From: Clostridia bacterium
GTDB lineage: Bacteria > Bacillota > Clostridia > Monoglobales > Monoglobaceae
NCBI GenBank assembly: GCA_017546165.1
Contig: JAFYXL010000001.1
Span: 21,787 to 85,786 of the forward strand
Length of the DNA stretch: 64,000 nucleotides
Reading direction: 5' to 3'
The notes beneath the pieces were generated by a model, which was given only the letters and a program-made list of their open reading frames with translations, had not been told where the DNA came from and ran no database searches. This document shows positions 8,328 to 16,484 of this stretch, one piece after another (position 1 is the first letter of the stretch; each line of letters opens with the position of its first letter). The translations under genes and the position numbers were made by a program.

Positions 8328-8417
8328 GCCAAATATAGAACATTTTTTATTGACATTACAAAGATATGGGTATATAATTAAACGATAAAAGTTAAATTAG
8401 ACTTGAGGAATTTCATT

Positions 8418-9347
8418 ATGGTATTTAATAATATTTTGGAAGCAATGGGAGATACTCCTGTAATAAGACTTTCACATATGGCTGATCCTGAGGGCGCCCA
8501 GATATTGGTTAAGTTTGAGGGGCTGAATGTTGGTGGCTCTATCAAAACCAGGACAGCGTACAATATGATTTGTGATGCTGAAAGACGCGGAATAATAAAT
8601 AAAGACACAATTATTGTTGAACCCACAAGCGGCAACCAGGGCATAGGTCTTGCTCTTGTTGGGGCGGTTAAGGGGTATAAAACAAAAATAATTATGCCTG
8701 ATTCAGTAAGTGAAGAGCGAAGACTTCTGGTGGAGCATTATGGTGCAGAAGTTATCCTTATCCACGATGCCGGCAATATCGGTGAGTGTATTCATCAATG
8801 TCTTGAAACTGCACTTAAAATGCAGAGAGAGGATAGCAATGTTTTTGTACCTCAGCAGTTTGAAAATCCGGCAAATGTGGAAGTTCAAAGAAATGTTACA
8901 GGGGAGGAAATTTTAAGACAGGTAAGTGCCCCAATCCACGGTTTTTGCTCAGGTATTGGTACCGGTGGCACAATTACAGGAATTGGCGAAACCTTGAAAA
9001 AAGCTAATCCTGATATGGAAATTTGGGCAGTGGAGCCTGAACACGCAGCAATCCTTTCAGGAGGCTCTATCGGCACACATCTTCAAATGGGAATTGGCGA
9101 TGGAGTGATACCCAAAATCTTAAATCAGAATATATATAATGATATTTGTGTAATAAAAGACGAAGAGGCAATCAGCACTGCAAAGGCTTTAGCGTCAAAA
9201 GAAGGCATAATGTGTGGCATTTCAAGTGGCACAAATGTTGCAGCTGCCATTAAGCTTGCAAAAAAATTAGGAAAAGACAAGACAGTAGTTACAGTGTTAC
9301 CTGACACGGCAGAGAGATACTTCTCGACGCCGTTGTTTGACAGATAA
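8418..9347 (+). CDS. Cysteine synthase-like PLP enzyme
   Basis: 309 residues of the fold-type II beta-replacement family (CysK/CysM/cystathionine beta-synthase). The PLP lysine is Lys43 in GGSIKTRTAY; the substrate-binding loop reads TSGNQG (70-75) where O-acetylserine sulfhydrylases have TSGNTG; GIGTGGTITGIGE is the phosphate-binding loop. Probable reaction: O-acetylserine plus sulfide to cysteine, though the Thr-to-Gln change leaves room for a different acceptor. The ATG at 8418 is preferred over the upstream TTG because GAGGA sits eight bases before it. The gene lies 23 bases before the GMP synthase gene and is probably co-transcribed with it. Confidence 0.85.
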   Translation: MVFNNILEAMGDTPVIRLSHMADPEGAQILVKFEGLNVGGSIKTRTAYNMICDAERRGIINKDTIIVEPTSGNQGIGLALVGAVKGYKTKIIMPDSVSEERRLLVEHYGAEVILIHDAGNIGECIHQCLETALKMQREDSNVFVPQQFENPANVEVQRNVTGEEILRQVSAPIHGFCSGIGTGGTITGIGETLKKANPDMEIWAVEPEHAAILSGGSIGTHLQMGIGDGVIPKILNQNIYNDICVIKDEEAISTAKALASKEGIMCGISSGTNVAAAIKLAKKLGKDKTVVTVLPDTAERYFSTPLFDR

Positions 9348-9370
9348 AATAATTTTAGGAGGATGAAACT

Positions 9371-10351
9371 ATGAACTCAAATGTAAGACCTGATACTATG
9401 GAACGTATTACAACAAAAGAATTAGCGGATAAGTTCATTGCGGAGCAGGTTGAGTTGGTTCGCAAACAGGTAGGAGACAAAAAGGTGCTTTTAGCGCTTT
9501 CAGGCGGTGTTGACAGCTCGGTTGTTGCGGCACTTTTAATCAAGGCAATCGGCAAACAACTGGTATGTGTTCACGTAAACCACGGACTTATGCGTAAAGG
9601 AGAAAGTGAGCAGGTTATTGAAGTTTTCAAAGAAGGCCTTGACGCAAATCTTATATATATTGATGCAACAGACAGATTCCTTGGACTTCTTGAAGGAGTT
9701 GCGGAGCCTGAGAAAAAGCGCAAGATTATTGGCGGCGAGTTTATAGAAGTATTTAATGAGGAAGCTAAAAAGCTTGAAAGCGTAGATTTTCTTGCTCAGG
9801 GCACAATCTATCCTGATATTCTCGAAAGTGACGGAGTAAAGGCTCATCACAATGTTGGCGGCTTGCCTGAAGATATGAAGCTTGAACTTGTTGAACCTGT
9901 AAAACTTCTTTATAAGGATGAGGTTCGTGTTGTGGGTAAGGCTCTTGGCCTTCCTGCATCAATGGTTGACAGACAGCCGTTCCCGGGCCCCGGCCTTGGT
10001 GTTCGTTGCCTTGGGGCAATCACACGCGACAGACTTCACGCCCTTCGTGAGGCTGATGCCATTTTACGTGAGGAGTTTGCAAACAACGGGCTTGAGGGCA
10101 AGGTTTGGCAATATTTTATTGCGGTGCCTGATTTCAAGAGTGTTGGTGTCAAGGACGACAAACGTTATGAAGGTTGGCCTGCTATTATACGTGCGGTCAA
10201 TACAGTTGATGCAATGACTGCAACTATCGAAGAAATTCCATATGCATTGCTCCACCGCATAACTGACAGAATCACCAGCGAAGTTCCCGGAATTAACCGA
10301 GTGCTTCTGGACCTTACTCCAAAGCCAATAGGAACAATTGAGTGGGAATAA
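9371..10351 (+). CDS. guaA: GMP synthase, ATP-pyrophosphatase/dimerisation part only
   Basis: 326 residues. Catalyses ATP-dependent amination of XMP to GMP. The ATP-pyrophosphatase loop SGGVDSS (44-50), the HVNHGLMRKGE segment, RQPFPGPGLGVRCLG and the C-terminal TPKPIGTIEWE ending are all typical of the synthetase and dimerisation domains of GuaA. The N-terminal class I glutamine amidotransferase domain (~190 residues in most bacteria) is absent: the gene starts with its own AGGAGG site just before this domain, and the upstream gene is an intact cysteine-synthase homologue. It therefore needs free ammonia or a separate glutaminase subunit, as in archaeal split GMP synthases. Confidence 0.93.
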   Translation: MNSNVRPDTMERITTKELADKFIAEQVELVRKQVGDKKVLLALSGGVDSSVVAALLIKAIGKQLVCVHVNHGLMRKGESEQVIEVFKEGLDANLIYIDATDRFLGLLEGVAEPEKKRKIIGGEFIEVFNEEAKKLESVDFLAQGTIYPDILESDGVKAHHNVGGLPEDMKLELVEPVKLLYKDEVRVVGKALGLPASMVDRQPFPGPGLGVRCLGAITRDRLHALREADAILREEFANNGLEGKVWQYFIAVPDFKSVGVKDDKRYEGWPAIIRAVNTVDAMTATIEEIPYALLHRITDRITSEVPGINRVLLDLTPKPIGTIEWE

Positions 10352-10361
10352 AATGAAAAAT

Positions 10362-10405
10362 CCCCGAAAGCCTTGAAAAATCAGGGTTTTCGGGGTTTCT
10401 TTTTG
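10362..10405 (+). terminator. Rho-independent terminator after guaA
   Basis: A 15-bp stem with G-U pairs (CCCCGAAAG... with ...TTTTCGGGG, 10362-10376 and 10381-10395) is followed by TTTCTTTTT. Confidence 0.95.
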
Positions 10406-10674
10406 CCTTTTCAGCATATTTTGTGTTGTCAATTTGCCACTCTTTGTTTTAGGCGTACCGAGTAGTATGAAGAGGTTGGATAATATAGATGTTACGGCAG
10501 AGACCTATAGCTTGTTTATAATGGTGATAAAAAATAGCAACAAGATTACCTTGCAATTTTTGTAATTGCAGGGTTGTTTTGTTAGCATATTACACAGCTA
10601 TACTCACGGTTTAATACAAAATTTGGACAAAGATAATAATTATTCCAAAATATCAAAGAAAACTAAATAAAAGG

Positions 10675-10703
10675 TTGAAATTTGTTTTAAATTGTGGTAT
10701 ATT
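10675..10703 (+). promoter_or_regulatory. Candidate promoter of the mdh-fumarase block
   Basis: TTGAAA, 17 bases, TATATT, with the expected transcription start about 65 bases before the dehydrogenase start codon. Confidence 0.6.
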
Positions 10704-10741
10704 TATTATTGTATGTTATTGTGTAAATGTGCGATCAAACA

Positions 10742-10759
10742 TTGTTAAAAATATAACGA
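10742..10759 (+). promoter_or_regulatory. Possible Rex-type redox operator
   Basis: TTGTTAAAAATATAACGA matches the clostridial Rex consensus TTGTTAANNNNTTAACAA in the left half and at five of seven positions in the right half. It lies in the 5' leader just before the ribosome binding site. NADH/NAD-sensing control would suit the genes downstream, but the match is imperfect. Confidence 0.3.
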
Positions 10760-10774
10760 TTAAGGAGGAGCGTA

Positions 10775-11719
10775 ATGAATAAAATTACTATTATTGGAAG
10801 CGGGAGTGTTGGTTCAACCATTGCCTATACTATGACCGTATCAGGTTTTGCATCAGAAATTGTTATGATCGATATTAACAATTCAAAGGCTCTTGGCGAG
10901 GCGCTTGACATCAGACAGGGTATTCCTTTTTGCACACCTTGTTCGATTTATGCAGGAGAATATCAGGATGCTAAAGATTCGGACATTGTTATTATTACAT
11001 CCGGTATTGCAAGAAAAGCAGGACAGTCACGATTGGAACTTGCTCAGGTGAATATTGATGTAACAAAGAGTATAATACCTGAAATTACAAAATATGCACC
11101 GGATGCTGTATATGTAATTGTAAGTAATCCGGTTGATATCCTTACATATGTTTTCCACAAATGTTCGGGTATCCCTGAAAATCGTATTATTGGTTCAGGT
11201 ACAATTCTTGACACTGCACGTCTTAGAGCAAGACTTTCTGAATATTATTCAATAAGTCAAAATAATATTCACGCATATGTCCTTGGTGAACACGGCGACT
11301 CTTCGTTTATTCCCTGGTCACTTGCTAATATTTCAAATGTACCCATTGCGGAATGCAACAATTCATTCAAATATAAGGATGGTCTTGTGCCAGATTTCGA
11401 TTATTCAGAGATTGAGGAATATGTCCGCAAATCAGGTGCGAGAGTTATTGAAAGGAAGGGCGCAACATTTTATGCGGTTTCAGCATCTGTTTGCCACCTT
11501 TGCAAGTGCCTGCTTGGCAGGATGGATACAACAATGACTGTATCTACAATGATGCATGGTGAGTATGGCATTGATGATGTTTGCCTCAGCGTTCTTTGCA
11601 CAGTTGGCAACAAGGGAATTCAAAGCAAAGTTATGCTTCCTTTGGATGATAATGAAGTGCGTCTGCTCCAGAACAGTGCTAAACAGCTTAAGGAAATTAT
11701 AAAAAATACAAATATATAA
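10775..11719 (+). CDS. Malate/lactate dehydrogenase family, malate-type specificity residue
   Basis: 314 residues of the NAD-dependent LDH/MDH family: GSGSVGSTIAY dinucleotide loop, catalytic His in GEHGDSS, and conserved arginines in SGIARKAGQSR and DTARLRARL. The residue that discriminates substrates (position 102 in LDH numbering) is Arg80, as in malate dehydrogenases, where lactate dehydrogenases have Gln. With fumarase and fumarate reductase genes downstream, reduction of oxaloacetate to malate is the best reading. Such LDH-like MDHs are often annotated as L-lactate dehydrogenase, so substrate choice needs an assay. It has its own promoter and a strong AAGGAGGAG site; no T-tailed terminator separates it from fumarase. 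Confidence 0.85.
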   Translation: MNKITIIGSGSVGSTIAYTMTVSGFASEIVMIDINNSKALGEALDIRQGIPFCTPCSIYAGEYQDAKDSDIVIITSGIARKAGQSRLELAQVNIDVTKSIIPEITKYAPDAVYVIVSNPVDILTYVFHKCSGIPENRIIGSGTILDTARLRARLSEYYSISQNNIHAYVLGEHGDSSFIPWSLANISNVPIAECNNSFKYKDGLVPDFDYSEIEEYVRKSGARVIERKGATFYAVSASVCHLCKCLLGRMDTTMTVSTMMHGEYGIDDVCLSVLCTVGNKGIQSKVMLPLDDNEVRLLQNSAKQLKEIIKNTNI

Positions 11720-11728
11720 ATGTGAGAA

Positions 11729-11820
11729 TTTAGGCGGGGAACCGGTTAATTATCTCCAGACAACACAATTGCAACGCCTAAAGCTTGCTGCATCTGAGCA
11801 GCATACCGGCAGCGTGCAAT
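11729..11820 (+). ncRNA. Complex structured RNA candidate upstream of the fumarase gene
   Basis: Four mutually compatible helices can be drawn: P1 TTTAGGCG/CGCCTAAA (11729-11736 with 11775-11782); hairpin P3 GCTGC/GCAGC (11787-11791 with 11798-11802); CCGGT in a hairpin loop (11742-11746) with ACCGG (11805-11809); and ATTGCA (11768-11773) with TGCAAT (11815-11820). The last two cross P1, giving two pseudoknots. A GG..CC hairpin (11737-11757) presents the CCGGT loop. The compactness resembles a riboswitch aptamer, but it matches no class I recognise. It lies in tandem with the pseudoknot element at 11828. Confidence 0.45.
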
Positions 11821-11827
11821 CACTAAT

Positions 11828-11888
11828 TACGCCTTATCTGCCCACGATAAGATTAAGCGTATATTATAATTATTTGTGGGCGGAAAGG
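11828..11888 (+). promoter_or_regulatory. Candidate pseudoknot leader RNA, copy 2 (before fumarase)
   Basis: Outer stem TACGC/GCGTA (11828-11832 with 11857-11861), inner stem CTTATC/GATAAG (11833-11838 with 11846-11851), loop TGCCCAC, and six-base loop pairing GCCCAC with GTGGGC at 11876-11881, immediately before GGAAAGG. An ATG at 11891 opens a three-codon frame (ATG GTA ATT TAA) ending one base before the fumarase start, which may matter for coupling. Confidence 0.7.
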
Positions 11889-11903
11889 CTATGGTAATTT
11901 AAA

Positions 11904-13280
11904 ATGGAATATCGTATTGAACACGACTCAATGGGCGAGGTAAAGGTACCTGCTGACAAACTTTGGGCGGCACAGACTCAGAGAAGTCATGAGAACTTTG
12001 AAATTGGTGTTGGAATTGAAACAATGCCACGTGAAATTATTCACGCATTTGGAATATTGAAGAAGGCTGCAGCTCAGGCAAACAGTGAGCTCAGACCAGA
12101 AAAGATGACTGCGGCAAAGCTTGATGCAATCAGCAAGGCTTGCGATGAGGTTATCAGCGGTGAACTCAATGACAATTTCCCACTTGTTGTATGGCAGACA
12201 GGTTCAGGTACTCAGTCAAATATGAATGCAAATGAAGTTATTGCTAACCGTGGCAATCAAATTGCAGGTGAAAAGATTTTGCATCCAAACGACGATGTAA
12301 ATCAGAGCCAGTCATCAAATGACACATTCCCTACAGCTATGCATATTGCAGCAGTATTGATGCTTGAAGACAAGCTCATTCCTGCAGCAAATACATTGAT
12401 TGAAACCTTTGTTCGCCTTGAAAAGGAAAATGAAGGAATAGTTAAGAGTGGTAGAACTCACCTTCAGGATGCAACACCAATCACATTCAGCCAAGAAATC
12501 AGTGGTTGGAGATCCAGCTTGGAACGTGACGTTGAACTTATTAAGCTTGCCCTTGCACCTCTTCACGAGCTTGCTCTTGGTGGTACAGCAGTTGGTACAG
12601 GACTTAATGCTCCTAAGAAATTTGGTGAAGTTGTTGCTGAGAAGGTTAGTCAGCTTACAGGCAAGGCGTTTGTAACTGCTTCAAACAAGTTCCATGCACT
12701 TACCTCAAAGGATGAGCTTGTTTTTGCACACGGTGCAATCAAAGCTCTTGCTTGCGACATGATGAAGATTGCAAACGATGTTCGTTGGCTTGCATCAGGT
12801 CCAAGAGACGGTCTAGGTGAAATTTTCATTCCTGAAAACGAACCGGGTTCATCAATTATGCCGGGTAAGGTAAATCCAACCCAGTGTGAAGCTGTAACAA
12901 TGGTTGCAGTACAGGTTATGGGCAACGATGTTGCGGTTAGTATGGCAGCATCACAAGGTAATTTTGAGCTTAATGTATTTATGCCTGTTTGCATCTACAA
13001 CTTCCTGCAGTCAGCACGTCTTCTTGCTGAGGCAATCCTTTCATTCAACAAGAACTGTGCAGTTGGCATTACTGCTAACAAGGAAAAGATGCATCACAAT
13101 CTTCACAATTCACTGATGTTGGTTACAGCTCTTAACCCATATATTGGTTATGAAAATGCAGCAAAGACTGCAAAGAAAGCGTTTAAGGATAATATTTCAC
13201 TTAAAGAAGCTTGCGTTGAGCTTGGCTTTTTGACAGCTGAAAAATTTGACGAAGTTTTCCATCCCGAGCAGATGGTTTAA
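11904..13280 (+). CDS. fumC: Fumarate hydratase class II
   Basis: 458 residues, the usual length of the iron-independent fumarase tetramer subunit. It interconverts malate and fumarate. The superfamily signature [11 protein letters not shown] (~315-325), the [12 protein letters not shown] substrate loop and the [13 protein letters not shown] motif are all present, and the length and [13 protein letters not shown] segment favour fumarase over aspartase. The start at 11904 lies 15 bases after the AAAGG box, somewhat long, which may reflect the structured leader. The gene links the dehydrogenase upstream with the Hdr-Flx-Frd genes downstream (17 bases to hdrB) and supplies fumarate for the reductase. 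Confidence 0.92.
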   Translation: MEYRIEHDSMGEVKVPADKLWAAQTQRSHENFEIGVGIETMPREIIHAFGILKKAAAQANSELRPEKMTAAKLDAISKACDEVISGELNDNFPLVVWQTGSGTQSNMNANEVIANRGNQIAGEKILHPNDDVNQSQSSNDTFPTAMHIAAVLMLEDKLIPAANTLIETFVRLEKENEGIVKSGRTHLQDATPITFSQEISGWRSSLERDVELIKLALAPLHELALGGTAVGTGLNAPKKFGEVVAEKVSQLTGKAFVTASNKFHALTSKDELVFAHGAIKALACDMMKIANDVRWLASGPRDGLGEIFIPENEPGSSIMPGKVNPTQCEAVTMVAVQVMGNDVAVSMAASQGNFELNVFMPVCIYNFLQSARLLAEAILSFNKNCAVGITANKEKMHHNLHNSLMLVTALNPYIGYENAAKTAKKAFKDNISLKEACVELGFLTAEKFDEVFHPEQMV

Positions 13281-13297
13281 ATAGGAGGGATTAGACA

Positions 13298-14089
13298 ATG
13301 AAGGTGTCCTATTTTCCGGGTTGCACATTAAAGACAAAGGCAAAAGACTTAGATGCTTATGCAAGAAAATGTGCTGAGATTTTAGGGATTACATTGGAAG
13401 AAATTGAAAATTGGCAATGCTGCGGTGGTGTGTTTACAACCGCCCGTGATGAGATTGCTACAAAGCTTTCATCTGTGAGAGCTTTAAATGACGCAAAGGA
13501 AAAGAATCAGGCGTTGGTTTCAGTTTGTTCTGCTTGCCATAATGTTTTAAAGCAGACAAACTATGCTATGCAAACAGACGAAGAGTTTGCATCTCGTGCA
13601 AACAACTATATGCAGCTTGACGAGGCATACTTGGGTGAGACTCAGGTTCTTCACTATCTTGAACTTTTGCGTGATGTAGTGGGATTTGACAAAGTGGCTG
13701 AAAAGGTGGTAAATCCGCTTAAGGGCAAAAAAATTGCTGCATATTACGGATGCCTTTTGCTAAGACCAAATTCCGTAATGAAGATGGATGACCCCGAAAA
13801 TCCAACAATTATTGAGGATTTGATCCGTGCCCTTGGTGCTGAGGCGGTTATCTATCCATACCGCAACGAATGTTGTGGCGGTTATGTTGCACTTGAAAAC
13901 CCTGATTCTGCAAAGGAGAAGAGTCTTAAAGTCACAAACAGTGCAAAGAATGCTGAAGCTGATATAATTTTAACTGCTTGTCCCCTTTGCAAGTACAACC
14001 TTGAAAAGAACGGTGCAGACATTCCTGTGGTTTATTTCACAGAATTAATGGCTGAAGCATTTGGTATTAAGGAGGATTGCAATGCGTAA
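13298..14089 (+). CDS. hdrB: HdrB-like subunit with two non-cubane [4Fe-4S] (CCG) domains
   Basis: 263 residues carrying two complete CCG modules: Cys9, Cys41-Cys42, Cys77/Cys80, and Cys152, Cys192-Cys193, Cys228/Cys231. In heterodisulfide reductases these hold two non-cubane [4Fe-4S] clusters that carry out two-electron disulfide chemistry. Both sets are intact, so this is not a degenerate copy. The organism is bacterial and has no visible methanogenesis genes, so the acceptor is not CoM-S-S-CoB. Placement in a fumarate reductase operon suggests that it passes electrons to FrdB or acts on an unknown thiol/disulfide. It overlaps hdrC by eight bases. Confidence 0.9.
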   Translation: MKVSYFPGCTLKTKAKDLDAYARKCAEILGITLEEIENWQCCGGVFTTARDEIATKLSSVRALNDAKEKNQALVSVCSACHNVLKQTNYAMQTDEEFASRANNYMQLDEAYLGETQVLHYLELLRDVVGFDKVAEKVVNPLKGKKIAAYYGCLLLRPNSVMKMDDPENPTIIEDLIRALGAEAVIYPYRNECCGGYVALENPDSAKEKSLKVTNSAKNAEADIILTACPLCKYNLEKNGADIPVVYFTELMAEAFGIKEDCNA

Positions 14090-14474
14090 AGAAATTGAAA
14101 ATCTTCAAAATGAGATTATCCGCATCAGCGGAGTTAATCCCAGAAAATGTATGCGTTGCGGCAAATGCTCAGGTACTTGCCCCGCTTATGATGAGATGGA
14201 ATATCATCCACATCAGTTTGTTTCTATGGTAGAAAGCGGCGATATTGAGCCGTTGCTTAATTCAAAGTCACTTTATCAGTGTCTTACTTGTTTTGCTTGT
14301 GTTGACAGATGCCCTCGTGGTGTTGAACCTGCAAAATTGATTGAGGCAGTAAGACTTGCTGCAGTTCGCAAGCAGGGCCAAAACCATATGACAGCAAATG
14401 ATATTCCCGAAAAGCTTGACGAGGATATTCCTCAGCAGGCACTTGTCAGTGCATTAAGAAAATACAGTAAATAA
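14082..14474 (+). CDS. hdrC: HdrC-like dicluster [4Fe-4S] subunit
   Basis: 130 residues with two CxxCxxCxxxC motifs (Cys23/26/29/33 and Cys67/70/73/77), the standard HdrC layout. It wires HdrA to HdrB. The start at 14082 is chosen because AAGGAGG lies six bases upstream; the longer frame begins inside hdrB without a ribosome site. The eight-base overlap with hdrB indicates translational coupling and a stable complex. Confidence 0.92.
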   Translation: MRKEIENLQNEIIRISGVNPRKCMRCGKCSGTCPAYDEMEYHPHQFVSMVESGDIEPLLNSKSLYQCLTCFACVDRCPRGVEPAKLIEAVRLAAVRKQGQNHMTANDIPEKLDEDIPQQALVSALRKYSK

Positions 14475-14489
14475 GGAGGAAGAGACAAA

Positions 14490-16484
14490 ATGCAAAGAAT
14501 TGGCGTATTTGTATGCTGGTGTGGTAGTAATATCGCCGGCACAGTGGATGTTCAGGCAGTATCCGAAGCTCTTAAAAACGAGCCGGGCGTTGTCTTTTCC
14601 ACAAACTATCAATACATGTGTTCCCAGGCAGGACAAGAATTGATTATCAATTCCGTTAAGGAACACAATCTTACAGGTATAGTGGTTTGCTCCTGCTCGC
14701 CACGTATGCACGAAGCAACATTCAGAAAGACCGCTGCGGCTGCAGGAATCAATCCGTATATGGTTGAAATAGCCAATATCCGTGAACAATGCTCGTGGAT
14801 ACACAAGGATATGGAGATTGGTACTGAAAAGGCCATTATTCTTGGTAAGGCTGCAATTGCAAAGGTTAATCTCAATGCACCGCTTACACCCGGTGAGAGC
14901 CCTGTTACAAAAAGAGCTCTTGTTATCGGCGGCGGTATCGCAGGTATCCAGACTGCTCTTGATATTGCGGAAGCTGGATTCCCTGTTGATATTGTTGAAA
15001 CAAAGCCTACAATCGGTGGCAAAATGGCACAGATTGACAAAACATTCCCTACACTTGACTGTGCGGCTTGTATCCTGACACCTAAGATGGTTGACGTTGC
15101 ACAAAATGACAAAATCAGAATCTTCTCATATAGTGAAGTTGAAGATGTTAAAGGTTTTGTAGGTAACTTTGATGTAAAAATCAAGAAGAAAGCACGTTAT
15201 GTAAAAGAGGATATCTGTACAGGTTGTGGAGTTTGTACCGAGAAGTGTCCTATGAAGAAGGTTCCAAACGAATTTAACCTTGGTATGGATAACAGAAGAG
15301 CAATTTACATTCCTTTTGCTCAGGCTGTACCAAAGGTTGCAACAATTGACCCCAATGCTTGTAATATGCTTAAATCAGGCAAATGCGGTTTGTGTGCAAA
15401 GGTTTGTACCGCAGGTGCAATTGATTACACACAGAAAGATGAAATCATTGAAGAGAAGTACGGTGCAATTGTTGCGGCTACAGGCTTTAATCCGATTTCA
15501 ATGGATAAGTTTGACGAGTATGCTTACAATCAGTCAAAGGACGTTATTACCTCTCTTGAGTTTGAGCGTTTGACCAATGCGGCAGGCCCAACTGCAGGCA
15601 AGCTCCTTCGCCCGTCAGACGGCAAACACCCACACAAGATTGTATTTGTTCAGTGTGTTGGTTCACGTTGTGAATCTTGTGCTGAAAAGGGCAAGGAATA
15701 TTGCTCAAAGATTTGTTGTATGTACACTGCTAAGCACGCAATGCTTACACGTGATAAATACCCGGATACTGAGGTTTATGTATTCTATATAGACGTAAGA
15801 ACACCGGGTAAGGCATTTGATGAATTCTATCGTCGTGCTGTTGAGGAATACAACGTACATTATATCAAGGGTATGGTTGGTAAAATTTCACCTGAAGGTG
15901 ATAAGCTTATGGTAAGAGGCTCTGACCTGCTTAACAACAAGCAGCTCACAATTGATGCAGACCTTGTTGTTCTTGCAGCAGCTATTGAGCCAGACAAGTC
16001 TGCAAGACCACTTGCGACAATGCTTACTGCAAGTATGGATACAAATGACTTCTTTACCGAAGCCCATCCAAAACTTCGTCCGGTTGAAAGCCCTACAGCA
16101 GGTGTATTTTTGTCAGGTGCTTGTCAGGGACCAAAGGATATCCCTGAAACTGTTTCACAGGCAAGTGCAGCTGCGGCAAAGGTTATTGGCCTTCTTGCTA
16201 AGGATAAGTTAACAGGTAACCCCTGCGTTGCACAGGCGAATGAACTTATGTGTAATGGTTGCTCATCATGTGAGAAAGTTTGTCCATATGGTGCTATTAC
16301 CTATGTTGACAAGGAATTCCGTATGCCAAACCGCACAACTGCAATCAGACGAGTTGCATCAGTTAACCCGGCAGTATGTCAGGGTTGCGGTGCTTGTACA
16401 GTTGCTTGTCCATCAGGTGCTATGGACCTTAATGGATTCTTGAATAAACAAATTATCGCGGAGGTGGACGCAATATGCAAGTAA
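14490..16484 (+). CDS. hdrA: HdrA-like electron-bifurcating flavoprotein
   Basis: 664 residues, full HdrA length. The N-terminal domain holds Cys9/Cys11/Cys44/Cys67/Cys69; the FAD-binding Rossmann motif is GGGIAG (147-152). An inserted ferredoxin region has Cys243/246/249/253 and Cys291-306; a cysteine-rich stretch follows (389-410); the conserved CQGPKDIPETV segment sits at 545-555; and two C-terminal [4Fe-4S] motifs are present (Cys588/591/594/598 and Cys630/633/636/640). In characterised complexes HdrA bears the bifurcating FAD, sending one electron to ferredoxin and one to HdrBC. Its last ten bases overlap the FlxD-like gene. The intact cofactor set supports true bifurcation. Confidence 0.95.
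   Translation: MQRIGVFVCWCGSNIAGTVDVQAVSEALKNEPGVVFSTNYQYMCSQAGQELIINSVKEHNLTGIVVCSCSPRMHEATFRKTAAAAGINPYMVEIANIREQCSWIHKDMEIGTEKAIILGKAAIAKVNLNAPLTPGESPVTKRALVIGGGIAGIQTALDIAEAGFPVDIVETKPTIGGKMAQIDKTFPTLDCAACILTPKMVDVAQNDKIRIFSYSEVEDVKGFVGNFDVKIKKKARYVKEDICTGCGVCTEKCPMKKVPNEFNLGMDNRRAIYIPFAQAVPKVATIDPNACNMLKSGKCGLCAKVCTAGAIDYTQKDEIIEEKYGAIVAATGFNPISMDKFDEYAYNQSKDVITSLEFERLTNAAGPTAGKLLRPSDGKHPHKIVFVQCVGSRCESCAEKGKEYCSKICCMYTAKHAMLTRDKYPDTEVYVFYIDVRTPGKAFDEFYRRAVEEYNVHYIKGMVGKISPEGDKLMVRGSDLLNNKQLTIDADLVVLAAAIEPDKSARPLATMLTASMDTNDFFTEAHPKLRPVESPTAGVFLSGACQGPKDIPETVSQASAAAAKVIGLLAKDKLTGNPCVAQANELMCNGCSSCEKVCPYGAITYVDKEFRMPNRTTAIRRVASVNPAVCQGCGACTVACPSGAMDLNGFLNKQIIAEVDAICK

Larger units (their letters stand above)
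10406..10774 (+). other. Non-coding stretch between guaA and the malate dehydrogenase gene
   Basis: No convincing gene. It holds a 10-bp hairpin (CCTTGCAATT/AATTGCAGGG, 10549-10558 with 10564-10573) followed by TTGTTTTGTT, which could be a terminator of a small transcript. It also holds the promoter and possible Rex site listed separately. A 14-codon frame at 10521-10565 overlaps the hairpin and lacks a good ribosome binding site. Confidence 0.5.

Noticed and set aside
9348..9370. Frameshifted or truncated guaA with a lost N-terminus
   Set aside because: There is no space for a glutaminase domain: the intact preceding gene ends 23 bases upstream, and a good ribosome site precedes the guaA start.
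10521..10565. 14-codon open frame
   Set aside because: Overlaps the hairpin, has no Shine-Dalgarno sequence, and is short enough to occur by chance.
10775..11719. Plain L-lactate dehydrogenase
   Set aside because: The specificity position is Arg rather than Gln and the context is the reductive C4 branch; malate is the better substrate.
11720..11903. Cobalamin riboswitch before fumarase
   Set aside because: A fragment looks vaguely like the cobalamin core (GGGGAA..CCGG..GCAAC), but the GCCACTG box and required junctions are absent.
13298..16484. HdrABC as a methanogen-type CoM-CoB heterodisulfide reductase
   Set aside because: No methanogenesis genes, bacterial neighbours throughout, and the operon contains Flx and Frd subunits; the acceptor must be different.
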